From the NCBI GenBank assembly GCA_035716845.1, contig DASTJE010000191.1, positions 1 through 55,895 of the forward strand: a stretch of 55,895 nucleotides of DNA, read 5' to 3'. Both the position numbers and the translations under genes were made by a program. Below are positions 1-8,416 of this stretch, piece after piece. Under the pieces are notes generated by a model that saw nothing but the letters and a program-made list of their open reading frames with translations, was not told the DNA's origin and searched no databases. Numbering within the stretch: the first letter of the stretch is position 1; every line of letters begins with the position of its first letter. The stretch comes from CADEEN01 sp035716845 (lineage in GTDB: Bacteria; Pseudomonadota; Gammaproteobacteria; Burkholderiales; Burkholderiaceae_C).

Positions 1-1023
1 ATCACCCACGACCGCTACTTCCTCGACAACGCGGCCGAGTGGATCCTCGAGCTCGACCGCGGCATGGGCATCCCCTGGAAGGGCAACTACTCCGACTGGC
101 TGGACCAGAAGGAGCGCCGCCTCGAGGTGGAGCAGAAGAAGGAGGACGCGCGCATCAAGGCGATGAAGGAAGAGCTCAAGTGGGTGCGCAGCAATGCCAA
201 GGGCCGGCAGGCCAAGAGCAAGGCGCGCCTGGCGCGCTTCGAGGAGCTGTCCGACGTCGAATACCAGCGCCGCAACGAGACCAACGAGATCTTCATACCG
301 GTGGCCGAGCGCCTGGGCAACGAGGTGATCGAGTTCAAGAACGTCACCAAGAGCTTCGGCGACCGCGTGCTGATCGACAACCTCAGCTTCAAGGTGCCGG
401 CCGGCGCCATCGTCGGCATCATCGGGCCCAACGGCGCGGGCAAGTCGACGCTGTTTCGCATGATCCAGGGCGTGGAGAAGCCCGACAGCGGCGAGGTGCT
501 GATCGGCAAGACCGCCAAGCCGACCTTCGTCGACCAGAGCCGCGACGCGCTGGTGGCCGACAAGACGGTGTGGGAGGACGTGTCGGGCGGGCTCGACAAC
601 ATCGTGGTGGGCCAGTTCGTGATGCCCTCGCGTGCCTATCTCGGCCGCTTCAACTTCAAGGGCAACGACCAGCAGAAGCTGGTGGGCCAGCTCTCCGGCG
701 GCGAGCGCGGCCGCCTGCACCTGGCCAAGACCCTGGCGCTGGGCGGCAACGTGCTGATGCTCGACGAACCGTCGAACGACCTCGATGTCGAAACCCTGCG
801 CGCGCTGGAGGAAGCGCTGCTGGAGTTCGCCGGCAGCGCGATGGTGATCAGCCACGACCGCTGGTTCCTCGACCGCATCTGCACCCACATCCTGGCCGCC
901 GAGGGCGACAGCCAGTGGGTGTTCTTCCCCGGCAACTACCAGGAGTACGAGGCCGACAAGGTGCGTCGCCTGGGCGAGGAAGGTGCGCGACCGAAGCGGA
1001 TGCGCTTCAAGCCCATCCACTGA
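1..1023 (+). CDS. ettA: Energy-dependent translational throttle protein EttA (ABC-F ATPase), 3' part only
   Basis: The reading frame is open from the first base, so only the last 340 or so residues of a protein of usually about 555 are present. The visible part starts in the first ABC domain (HDRYFLDN switch region), continues through a basic linker rich in Lys and Arg (the P-site tRNA interaction motif region), and then has a complete second ABC domain: Walker A GPNGAGKST near visible residue 142, signature LSGGERGRLHLAK, Walker B NVLMLDEPSNDLD and the switch ISHDRWFLDR. ABC-F proteins of this type bind the ribosomal E site and gate the first elongation steps according to ATP/ADP level. EttA is preferred over Uup or other ABC-F members from the linker and the PGNYQEYEADK ending. 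The start lies outside the window. Confidence 0.93.
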   Translation: MTHDRYFLDNAAEWILELDRGMGIPWKGNYSDWLDQKERRLEVEQKKEDARIKAMKEELKWVRSNAKGRQAKSKARLARFEELSDVEYQRRNETNEIFIPVAERLGNEVIEFKNVTKSFGDRVLIDNLSFKVPAGAIVGIIGPNGAGKSTLFRMIQGVEKPDSGEVLIGKTAKPTFVDQSRDALVADKTVWEDVSGGLDNIVVGQFVMPSRAYLGRFNFKGNDQQKLVGQLSGGERGRLHLAKTLALGGNVLMLDEPSNDLDVETLRALEEALLEFAGSAMVISHDRWFLDRICTHILAAEGDSQWVFFPGNYQEYEADKVRRLGEEGARPKRMRFKPIH

Positions 1024-1033
1024 CGCGCGACGC

Positions 1034-1061
1034 GACCCCGGAGCCGGCCGCCCCCGGGGTC
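1034..1061. terminator. Possible stem-loop between convergent genes
   Basis: An 8-bp inverted repeat (GACCCCGG at 1034-1041, CCGGGGTC at 1054-1061) with a 12-nt loop lies just after the ettA stop and before the end of the convergent gene on the minus strand. There is no U-tract on either side, so intrinsic termination is uncertain. Confidence 0.3.
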
Positions 1062-1078
1062 CGCCCTTGCAGGATCCG

Positions 1079-1465
1079 CTATGCCGCGGCGTTCTCGCGG
1101 CCGGTGTGCTGCCACACCTGGATGGCGAACAGCAGGAAGGCCACGCCGACGAGCATCGACATCGGGCCCAGGATCTTCTCCATCTCGGCGTTGCCGCGGA
1201 TCAGGAGCGTCAGCGTCACCATCTGCACCACCGTGCCCGGCACGTAGATCCAGAACTGCACCTTGGCGAGCTTGCCCGCCGCGGCGGCCGGGAACGCACG
1301 GTAGAAGAAGGCGAAGATGCTCATGCCCACCCAGCCGAGCAGGTTGATGTGGGCGTGCACCGCGTGCAGCGAATGGTCGCCCGAGGCGCCCATCACGTTG
1401 CCCAGGGTCACGCCCAGGACGATGTAGATCACGGACAGTCGCAGGTACCAACGGCTCAGATCCAT
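1079..1465 (-). CDS. Small membrane protein resembling heme-copper oxidase subunit I
   Basis: A 128-residue protein with about four hydrophobic segments (near residues 10-25, 39-60, 71-91 and 99-119). The second begins with HAHINLLGW, which matches the helix II region of cbb3-type cytochrome oxidase and nitric oxide reductase catalytic subunits, where the His binds low-spin heme. Real subunit I proteins have 12 or more helices, so this is a single short fold and cannot be a complete oxidase. The chosen ATG has a GAGGAG Shine-Dalgarno sequence in good position; an upstream in-frame extension lacks hydrophobic or conserved character. It is divergently arranged with a Rieske-like gene 143 bases away. 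Its biochemical role is not known to me. Confidence 0.75.
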   Translation of the reverse strand: MDLSRWYLRLSVIYIVLGVTLGNVMGASGDHSLHAVHAHINLLGWVGMSIFAFFYRAFPAAAAGKLAKVQFWIYVPGTVVQMVTLTLLIRGNAEMEKILGPMSMLVGVAFLLFAIQVWQHTGRENAAA

Positions 1466-1608
1466 CGGAATCTCCTCGATCGGTGGTGCCCGCGACCGGA
1501 CGGCCGCGGCAGGCGCGATGGTGCGGCGCCAGGCCTCCTGCCGCAAGGGCGGCGGGCCCCCTTGATTCCCGCTTGTGCGGTGCCCGCGTCGTGGTGTAGC
1601 TTGACGGC

Positions 1609-2346
1609 GTGAATGACCCACGCCCCGGCGAAGACGAGGCACAGCATGCGCGGCGCGCTCTGGTGCGCCAGGCGGTGTGCGTGGCCGGCGCCTTCGCGGC
1701 CGGGGCCTGGCCGCTGCACGCGGCTACCGGGGACGTGCGGCGTTACGGGCGCACCCGGCTCGTCGACGAGTTCCAGCGCCCGATCTCGGCACGCCAGCTC
1801 AGGGTCGGTGAGCCTTGGTTGTTCAACTATCCCTATGCAGCGTCTCCCGTCTTTCTCCTGGCGCTCGAGTCGGCGCCGGCCGGCGCCGAGCTGACGACCG
1901 AGGCTCGCCAGCGCTATGCCGCGCCGGCAGGCGTCGGGCCACGCCGCAGCGTGGTGGCGTTCTCGGCCATCTGCGCGCACAAGCTCATGTATCCCACGCC
2001 GCAGATCAGTTTCATCGGCGTGCGCCGGGGCTTCGATGGCGAACCCGCGCACGTGATCCACTGCTGCGGCGACCAGTCGCGCTATGACCCGGCGCAGGGT
2101 GCACGTGTCATCGGCGGGCCGGCACCGCAACCTCTGGCGGCCGTGCTGCTGGACTGGGACTCGCGCCGCGACGAGCTGCACGCCACCGGCGTGCAGGGCG
2201 GCGAGATGTTCCAGGCCTTCTTCGAGAAGTACGCGTTCCGCCTGGAAATGGAGCTCGGTCGCAAGGCGCGCGACCTGGCCGGCCCGACGGCCGTGGCCAG
2301 GCCGGCATCGGCCTACAGCCGCCAGTGGCAGAGCTGCCGCGCGTGA
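1609..2346 (+). CDS. Rieske-like [2Fe-2S] domain protein with atypical second ligand box
   Basis: A 245-residue protein starting at GTG. The N-terminus has ARRALVRQ followed by a hydrophobic Ala-rich run, compatible with a Tat signal peptide, as used by many exported Rieske proteins. The first cluster box is CAH (C122, H124). The second box reads HCCGDQSRYD (from H151), where a normal Rieske protein has CPCHGSRYD; by alignment on SRYD the second His ligand is replaced by Asp155. Whether it still binds a cluster, perhaps with H151 or C153 as an alternative ligand, cannot be decided from sequence. The partner protein is unknown. The divergent gene encodes a heme-copper-oxidase-like membrane protein, so a shared redox role is possible. 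Confidence 0.7.
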   Translation: MNDPRPGEDEAQHARRALVRQAVCVAGAFAAGAWPLHAATGDVRRYGRTRLVDEFQRPISARQLRVGEPWLFNYPYAASPVFLLALESAPAGAELTTEARQRYAAPAGVGPRRSVVAFSAICAHKLMYPTPQISFIGVRRGFDGEPAHVIHCCGDQSRYDPAQGARVIGGPAPQPLAAVLLDWDSRRDELHATGVQGGEMFQAFFEKYAFRLEMELGRKARDLAGPTAVARPASAYSRQWQSCRA

Positions 2347-2409
2347 GACCGACCACAAGCCTGGGTGCCCGGGCCCGCCGGGCCATTGCCGTGCGCCCAT
2401 AATCGTCCG

Positions 2410-5205
2410 ATGCGTGATCGATCGATCTCTTTCGTGATGACCGCCGTTCGCGCTGGCCTGCCGTCGGCGGTGATCGTGTTCGCACTCACCGGGTGCGCCA
2501 ACCTGGGGCCTGTGGCGTCGACGGCGTCGGCTCCGGCGGCTTCGGGTGCGGCCACCGCGGCACGCGAGGCCCGTCCCGCCGGCGCTGCCGCGTCGGCCCC
2601 GGCCGCGGCGCGCCCTGCCTCCGCGCCGTCCGCTGCAGCGCCACCCGCGGCGGGCCAGCCACCTGCGTTTGCCACGGTCATCAAGGACGCCAAGCGCACG
2701 GACGGGCTCTTGCCGGTCTGGCGCAAGGATGACAAGTTCTGGCTCGAGATTCCGGCGGCGTCCTTCGACAAGCCGCTGTACCTCGGCGTGGGCGTATCGC
2801 ATTCCATCGGCGAGCGCGGCCTCGTCGGAGGAACCATGGGCCCGAGTTGGGTGGTCAGTTTCGTGCGACCCATCGCGAATCAGGTGCAGCTGGTCGCGCT
2901 CAATCCGGGCTACGTGGCCTCCGGCGCGGCGCGCGAACGCGGCGTCAGCGAGAACTTCTCGCGCAGCCTGCTGGCGTCGATGCCCGTGGCCAGCGCGCCT
3001 CATCCCGACAGCAAGGCCGTGCTGGTCGACGCGGCCTTCCTGCTGTCCGACCTGTCGTCCTACGGTCGTGCGCTGGAGGGCGCGTTCCGCATGTCGTACG
3101 CGCCTGACCGCGGCAATTCGCAGATCCGCCACGCGTACGCCGACGGCAACAGCACGACGGTCCTGACGACGATGCATTTCGCCGTGCCGCGTCTGCCGGC
3201 ACCACCGTCCGGGCCGGTCCCGCCGGGGGCGTCGCTGCCGACGCCACCCACGGCGCTGCCCGATGCGCGCAGCCTGTTCGTGGGTTTCGTGTACAGCATC
3301 GCGCGTCTGCCCGATCCGGTGATGGCGCCACGAGTGGCCGACGGCCGCCTCGGCCACTTCACCGACACGGTCGTCGACCACAGCACGGATCGTCGTCTGC
3401 AGCAGCGCCTGCAATACGTGCAGCGTTGGCGCATGGAGAAGAAGGACCCGCAGGCCGACCTCTCTGAGCCTGTAAAGCCGATCACGTTCTGGCTCGACCG
3501 CAACATCCCGCCCGAGTTCCGGCAGACCGTGCGCGAGGGCATCCTCGCGTGGAACAAGGCCTTCGAGAAGATCGGCCTGCGCAATGCCGTCGTCGTCGAG
3601 CAGCAGCCCGAAGACGCGGAGTGGGACGGCCTCGACGCCGCGCATGCCTCGGTGCGCTGGTTCTTCGCCGCAGACTCCAGTGCGGTGGCCGTCGGGCCGC
3701 GGCGGACCGACCCGCGCAGCGGGGAAATCCTCGACGCCGACCTTCGCATCGGCGACGGCTGGACCCGTGCGCTGCGTCGCGAGGCGGTGGAAGGCGCGTC
3801 GCTGCGCGCGCATGCGGCGGACCCGCATTCGCACCCGGGGGGCCTTCACGCGCACGGGGGCGTCGAGGACGCCTGCGACTACGCCGAGAGCGCGCTGTCG
3901 CAAATGCAGTTCGCGCTGGACACCCTCATCGCCATGGGCGAGCTGCCGCCCGACGGGCCCGAGGTGGAGGCATTCGTCCAGGGCGCGCTCAAGGACGTGG
4001 TGATGCACGAGGTCGGCCATGCGCTCGGGCTGAAGCACAACTTCAAGGCCTCGACGGTCTTCACGCCGGAGCAGCTGCGCGACCCGGATTTCACGGCGCG
4101 CCACGGCATCGTCAGCTCGGTGATGGACTACAACGCCTTCAACCTGCCGTTGCCCGGCGAACCGCGCGGCGAACTGTATCCGCGCGACATCGGCCCCTAT
4201 GACCATTGGGCCATCGAGTACGCCTATCGGCCGCTCGATCCGGCACGAGAGGCGGAGGAGCTGGAGCGCATTGCGTCGCGCAGCACCGATCCGTTGCTGG
4301 CCTATGCCGACGACTTCGATGCCGACGGGTTCGGCTTCGAGGGCGTCGATCCGCTGGTCAATCGATGGGACCTGGGCAGCGACCCGCTCGCCTACGCTGA
4401 CCGGCGCCTGGCACTGACGCGTGCACTCTGGCAACGCGCGCAAGGCTGGACGCCGCGCCCGGGTGAAGGCGTGCTGCGCCAGCGCAGCATGTTCGGGACC
4501 GGCTTTGGCCAGTTGCGACTGGCGGCGACGATGGCAAGCAAGTTCATCGGCGGGCTTCACACGGTGCGCGAGGTGCCCGGCACGCCGGCCGCCGCAGGCC
4601 GCAAGGCCACGTTCGTGCCGGTCGACCCTGCCCTGCAGCGACGCGCGCTCGACCTGCTGGCGCGCGGGATATTCAGCGTCGACAGCTTCCGTTTCCCGCC
4701 GGCGTTCGTGGCCAACCTGGCTCCCGACTTCGTCGCAGGCACCGACCGCACGCCGGTGAGCATTCCGGCCCAGGTGCTGCGGGTGCAGACGGCTGCGCTC
4801 GACCGGCTGCTCAGCCCGGGGGTCGCCTCGAGGCTGCTCGAGTTGCCGCTGCTGCAGCAAACGCCGCCGCAAGCCGGGCGCCCGGCAATCGGACTCGACG
4901 ATCTCTATTCCACTCTCCAGAGCTCGATCTGGAGCGAACTGCGGCGCGGCGGCGAGATCGACCCCCTGCGTCGTAACCTGCAGCGCGAGCACCTGCGGCG
5001 CGTGCAGACCACGCTGGTGCGCTCGCCCACCGGGCTCCCGCCCGACGCGCTCAGCCTGATGCGGCTGCAGGCGCGGCGGCTGCAAGCCGACCTGCGCGTG
5101 GCTGCCGCACGCCCCGGTCTGCCGGTCGAGACGCTGGCCCACCTGGAGGACAGCCTCGCCGCGCTGACCGAAGCGTTGCGCGCCTCGATGCTGCGCAGCC
5201 AATAA
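2410..5205 (+). CDS. Zinc-dependent metalloprotease lipoprotein (metzincin type, DUF5117/DUF5118-like)
   Basis: About 931 residues. A hydrophobic segment ends in the lipobox LTGC, predicting a lipid-anchored envelope protein; a long Ala/Pro-rich linker follows (roughly residues 25-80). The catalytic site is HEVGHALGLKH, the extended metzincin HExxHxxGxxH zinc motif, followed by the Met-turn SVMDYN. Substrates are unknown. An unusual stretch ahead of the zinc site (3811-3855) carries five His in 15 residues. The start is uncertain: ATG at 2410 is used here, but ATG at 2437 gives a more typical lipoprotein signal peptide; neither has a clear Shine-Dalgarno sequence. It appears monocistronic. 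Confidence 0.88.
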   Translation: MRDRSISFVMTAVRAGLPSAVIVFALTGCANLGPVASTASAPAASGAATAAREARPAGAAASAPAAARPASAPSAAAPPAAGQPPAFATVIKDAKRTDGLLPVWRKDDKFWLEIPAASFDKPLYLGVGVSHSIGERGLVGGTMGPSWVVSFVRPIANQVQLVALNPGYVASGAARERGVSENFSRSLLASMPVASAPHPDSKAVLVDAAFLLSDLSSYGRALEGAFRMSYAPDRGNSQIRHAYADGNSTTVLTTMHFAVPRLPAPPSGPVPPGASLPTPPTALPDARSLFVGFVYSIARLPDPVMAPRVADGRLGHFTDTVVDHSTDRRLQQRLQYVQRWRMEKKDPQADLSEPVKPITFWLDRNIPPEFRQTVREGILAWNKAFEKIGLRNAVVVEQQPEDAEWDGLDAAHASVRWFFAADSSAVAVGPRRTDPRSGEILDADLRIGDGWTRALRREAVEGASLRAHAADPHSHPGGLHAHGGVEDACDYAESALSQMQFALDTLIAMGELPPDGPEVEAFVQGALKDVVMHEVGHALGLKHNFKASTVFTPEQLRDPDFTARHGIVSSVMDYNAFNLPLPGEPRGELYPRDIGPYDHWAIEYAYRPLDPAREAEELERIASRSTDPLLAYADDFDADGFGFEGVDPLVNRWDLGSDPLAYADRRLALTRALWQRAQGWTPRPGEGVLRQRSMFGTGFGQLRLAATMASKFIGGLHTVREVPGTPAAAGRKATFVPVDPALQRRALDLLARGIFSVDSFRFPPAFVANLAPDFVAGTDRTPVSIPAQVLRVQTAALDRLLSPGVASRLLELPLLQQTPPQAGRPAIGLDDLYSTLQSSIWSELRRGGEIDPLRRNLQREHLRRVQTTLVRSPTGLPPDALSLMRLQARRLQADLRVAAARPGLPVETLAHLEDSLAALTEALRASMLRSQ

Positions 5206-5232
5206 AAAGGCGGGCCGCATGCGCGGCCCGCC
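5204..5232 (-). terminator. Rho-independent terminator serving the minus-strand small gene
   Basis: A perfect 10-bp GC-rich stem (5209-5218 with 5223-5232) and a 4-nt loop. Read on the minus strand it is followed by a U-rich tract (TTTTTATT), so it ends transcription of the 50-residue gene at 5284-5436. It lies directly after the metalloprotease stop and may slow plus-strand transcripts too. Confidence 0.8.
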
Positions 5233-5283
5233 GAAAGTCTCCGCAGCGTGAAGCGTGCCGCGGTGACGGAGGAGGCGTGAGTG

Positions 5284-5436
5284 TCAGGCTGTGGTGGCCA
5301 GCGCTGCGGCCTGGGCGAACAGGTCGTTCGCGGCGTGCTCGTGCAGCGTCAAGGCGTCGATGCCGAAGAGCATCGACCAGGTGACCAGCGCGGCGAGTGC
5401 GAGGGACGTCACTCGGGGCAGAAGGCGGTTCGTCAT
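5284..5436 (-). CDS. Small hydrophobic protein (50 aa), unknown function
   Basis: The 50-residue product has a basic start (MTNRLLPRV), a single hydrophobic segment at about residues 9-25 and a short polar tail, so it is a small membrane or secreted peptide. The start is set by a strong Shine-Dalgarno sequence (CCAGGAGAT, about 3 nt before ATG), and a good intrinsic terminator follows about 50 nt after the stop. Together these argue for a real short monocistronic gene. I do not recognise the family. Confidence 0.65.
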   Translation of the reverse strand: MTNRLLPRVTSLALAALVTWSMLFGIDALTLHEHAANDLFAQAAALATTA

Positions 5437-5587
5437 GGTGATCTCCTGGGGGGCAGAGGGTGTCGATGTCTGCACTCTAGGGACCGCCCGCCTGCGGCGC
5501 GAGCGTGATTCGACGAAGCGCCGACGGCGTGCGACGAACGGCACTGGGGGGCGACAGGCCGCGCGCTGCGGAGCCGCCCCCGGGGCG

Positions 5588-7390
5588 TCAGATCGCCGCG
5601 GTGCGCGTCTCCAGCCAGGCGAGGGCATCGCCCGCGACGCGCGGTGCCAGGCGCTCTCGCACCGTGGCGTGGTAGGCATTGAGCCAGTCGATCTCGTCGG
5701 CTCGCAGCAGGCTGCGCTCGATGCAGCGGGTGTCGATCGGGCACAGCGTGAGCGTCTCGAAATCGAGGAACTCGCCGAACGCGGTGTTCGGCCCGGTGAC
5801 GTTCAGCACCAGGTTCTCGATGCGCACGCCCCACTGGCCTTCGCGGTACAGGCCCGGCTCGATCGAGGTGATCATTCCCGGCTCCATTGCCATGGCCGCG
5901 TCCGGCACCGCCTTGCTGATGCTCTGCGGACCCTCGTGCACGTTCAGGAAGTAGCCCACGCCGTGGCCCGTGCCGTGGCCGTACTCCAGGCCCTCGGCCC
6001 ACAGCGGCACGCGGGCCAGTGCGTCGAGCATCGGCGAGAGCGTGCCGCGCGGAAAGCGCGCCCGCGACAGCGCGATCGTGCCCTTGAGCACCAGGGTGTA
6101 GTCGCGCTTCATGGCCGCGCTGACATGGCCCACCGGCCACACGCGCGTGATGTCGGTGGTGCCGCCGAGGTACTGGCCGCCGGAGTCGATCAGCAGCAGG
6201 CCGTCGCCCTCGATGGCCGCATGCGACGAGGGCGTGGCGCGGTAGTGCGGCATCGCGCCGTTGGCGTTGAACCCGGCGATCACCGGGAACGACAGGCCGA
6301 CGAAGTCGCGCGCCTTGGCGCGCTCGCCTGAGAGCTTCTCGTCGACGGTGAGCTCGGTCATGGCCTCGCCGCGCGCCAGCGCCGCCTCGAACCAGGCGTA
6401 GAAGCGGCACATTGCGGCGCCGTCCTCGATCATCGCCTCGCGGATGTGCGCGGCCTCCTCGGGCGTCTTGCGGCTCTTGGCCAAGGTGCTCGGGTTGATC
6501 GCCTCGACCACCTTGACGCCCGCGCCCACCTGTTCGCGCAGTCCGAGGGTGACGCGCCGCGGGTCGACCAGCAGGGTGGCGCCGGCGGGCAGCGCGGCCA
6601 GCGCGTGCGGCGCCTGGGCGTAGTCGGCCAGCGCGACGCCGTCGGCGGCCAGCTCGGCAGCCAGCGCGGCGTCGATCTTGCCGGCGCCGACGAACAGCGT
6701 CGCACGGTCGGCACCGATCAACAGGTGCGCGAGGAACACCGGGTTGTAGGACACGTCGGCACCGCGCAGGTTGGTGATCCAGGCGACATCGTCGACCGTG
6801 GACACGAAGTGGTGCGTCGCCCCGCGCTGGGCCATGGCCTCGCGCACGGCCGCCAGCTTGGCGCCGCGCGGCGCCGGCGCGTGCGGGCTGCGGTGCGCAT
6901 AGACGGCCGCGCGCGGCAGCGCAGGGCGGTCTGGCCACACGGCGGCAAGCACGTCGACGTCGGTGCGCAGCGTGATGCCGGCGGCGTCCAGCGCCGCGCG
7001 CAGCGCCTGGGCGGCGGCGAGCCCCAGCACCTGGCCGTCCACCGCCAGCGTGCCGCCACGCCGCACCTGCTGCGCGATCCACTCGATGTGGTGCGTGGCT
7101 GCGCCAGTGGGGATCTTCACCAGGTCGACGCCGCTGCCGCGCAGCTCGGCCTCGGCCTGCACCCAGTAGCGGCTGTCGGCGAACAGCGCGGCCCGTTCGA
7201 TGGTGACCACAAGGGTGCCCATCGAGCCGGTGAAGCCCGACAGCCAGACGCGGCCCTGCCAGCGTTCGGGCAGGTACTCGGACAGGTGCGGATCGGCCGA
7301 GGGCACCAGCAGGGCATCGAAGCCCTCGCGCCGCAGCACGTCGCGCACGCTTTCGAGGCGCAGGGGAATCGGGGAGGTGCGGGTGTCCAT
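5588..7390 (-). CDS. Aminopeptidase P family protein (Xaa-Pro aminopeptidase, M24B, long form)
   Basis: The 600-residue length matches the three-domain XPNPEP-like form rather than the 440-residue E. coli PepP. The catalytic C-terminal pita-bread domain shows the metal ligands in order: Asp in DSGGQYLGG and in TTDITRV, His in GHGTGHGVGYF, Glu in EPGLYREGQWG and a final Glu in FETLTL. It releases an N-terminal residue from peptides with Pro at position 2 and is expected to be cytoplasmic and Mn-dependent. The start is the ATG before DTRTSPIPLRLE, where family similarity begins; the open frame continues upstream without recognisable protein. It is transcribed divergently from nadC. Confidence 0.92.
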   Translation of the reverse strand: MDTRTSPIPLRLESVRDVLRREGFDALLVPSADPHLSEYLPERWQGRVWLSGFTGSMGTLVVTIERAALFADSRYWVQAEAELRGSGVDLVKIPTGAATHHIEWIAQQVRRGGTLAVDGQVLGLAAAQALRAALDAAGITLRTDVDVLAAVWPDRPALPRAAVYAHRSPHAPAPRGAKLAAVREAMAQRGATHHFVSTVDDVAWITNLRGADVSYNPVFLAHLLIGADRATLFVGAGKIDAALAAELAADGVALADYAQAPHALAALPAGATLLVDPRRVTLGLREQVGAGVKVVEAINPSTLAKSRKTPEEAAHIREAMIEDGAAMCRFYAWFEAALARGEAMTELTVDEKLSGERAKARDFVGLSFPVIAGFNANGAMPHYRATPSSHAAIEGDGLLLIDSGGQYLGGTTDITRVWPVGHVSAAMKRDYTLVLKGTIALSRARFPRGTLSPMLDALARVPLWAEGLEYGHGTGHGVGYFLNVHEGPQSISKAVPDAAMAMEPGMITSIEPGLYREGQWGVRIENLVLNVTGPNTAFGEFLDFETLTLCPIDTRCIERSLLRADEIDWLNAYHATVRERLAPRVAGDALAWLETRTAAI

Positions 7391-7522
7391 GCGGCGCTCC
7401 GGGTGAGGGGCGTCCTCGTGGGCCGCCCCTGGATGGAATGGGTGCGCGATTGTAGGCAGCGCGCCGGCCGGGCCGCCGGGCCATAGCAGAATGCCGCAAG
7501 GACACTGCCGACGCGCGACGCC

Positions 7523-8395
7523 ATGACCTCGACCCCTGCCGAACACGACGAAACCCTCGAACAGGCCCTGGCCCGCAACGTGCGCGACGCGCTGGCCGAG
7601 GACATCGGCCGCGGCGACTGGACGGCGCTGCTGGTGCCGGCCGATGCACCGGCGGTGGCGCGCGTGGTGGCCAAGGAGGCAGCGGTGCTGTGCGGACGGC
7701 CCTGGTTCGACGCCTGCGTGCGCGCGCTCGACCCGGCTGCGGCGATCCACTGGGAGGTCGACGAGGGCGGCCGCGTGGCGGCCGGCACCGCCGTGTGCCG
7801 CATCGAGGGCCGGGCGCGCGCGCTGTTGTCGGCCGAGCGCTCGGCCTTGAACTTCCTGCAGATGTTGTCGTCGGTGGCCACGGTCACGCGCAGCTACGTC
7901 GACGCCATCGCCGGCCTGTCGCCCAACCCGCGCGGCTGCGCGATCCTCGACACGCGCAAGACATTGCCGGGCCTGCGCCAGGCGCAGAAGTACGCGGTGC
8001 GCGTGGGCGGCGGCCGCAACCAGCGCCTGGCGCTGTGGGACGGCATCCTGATCAAGGAGAACCACATCGCCGCGGCCGGGGGGATCCGTGCCGCGCTCGC
8101 GGCGGCCGGCGCACTGGACGCCGGGGTGCCGGTGCAGATCGAGGTCGAGTCGCTGGCCGAACTCGACGAGGCGCTGGCCTGCGGTGCCACCAGCGTGCTG
8201 CTGGACGACTTCAGCCTGGAGGACATGCACCGCGCCTACGCGCGGACTGGCGGGCGCGCGCTGCTCGAGGCCTCGGGCAGCGTCGACCTCGAGCGGGTGC
8301 GCGACATCGCCCGCACCGGGGTCGACCGCATCTCGATCGGCAAGCTGACCAAGGACGTGCGCGCGATCGACCTGTCGATGCGGTTCGACGCCTGA
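7523..8395 (+). CDS. nadC: Nicotinate-nucleotide pyrophosphorylase (carboxylating), quinolinate phosphoribosyltransferase
   Basis: A 290-residue enzyme that condenses quinolinate with PRPP to nicotinate mononucleotide, CO2 and PPi in NAD synthesis. Landmarks include LAEDIGRGDWT at the N-terminus, TRKTLPGLRQAQKYAV and the following GGGRNQRLALWDGILIKENH around residues 150-185 (PRPP and quinolinate binding), EVESLAEL, LLDDF, and the terminal EASGSV...ISIGKLTKD barrel strands. Length and motif order are standard. Its usual partners nadA and nadB are not in this window. It sits next to, but in the opposite direction from, the kynurenine operon. Confidence 0.95.
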   Translation: MTSTPAEHDETLEQALARNVRDALAEDIGRGDWTALLVPADAPAVARVVAKEAAVLCGRPWFDACVRALDPAAAIHWEVDEGGRVAAGTAVCRIEGRARALLSAERSALNFLQMLSSVATVTRSYVDAIAGLSPNPRGCAILDTRKTLPGLRQAQKYAVRVGGGRNQRLALWDGILIKENHIAAAGGIRAALAAAGALDAGVPVQIEVESLAELDEALACGATSVLLDDFSLEDMHRAYARTGGRALLEASGSVDLERVRDIARTGVDRISIGKLTKDVRAIDLSMRFDA

Positions 8396-8416
8396 TCGCC
8401 GGCGCCGCGCGCGCAC

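Noticed and set aside
1456..5220. A 1254-codon open frame on the minus strand covering the Rieske-like and metalloprotease genes
   Set aside because: It is Arg/His/Gln-rich, has no recognisable motif, and lies opposite real coding genes. Long antisense frames are expected in DNA of this GC content.
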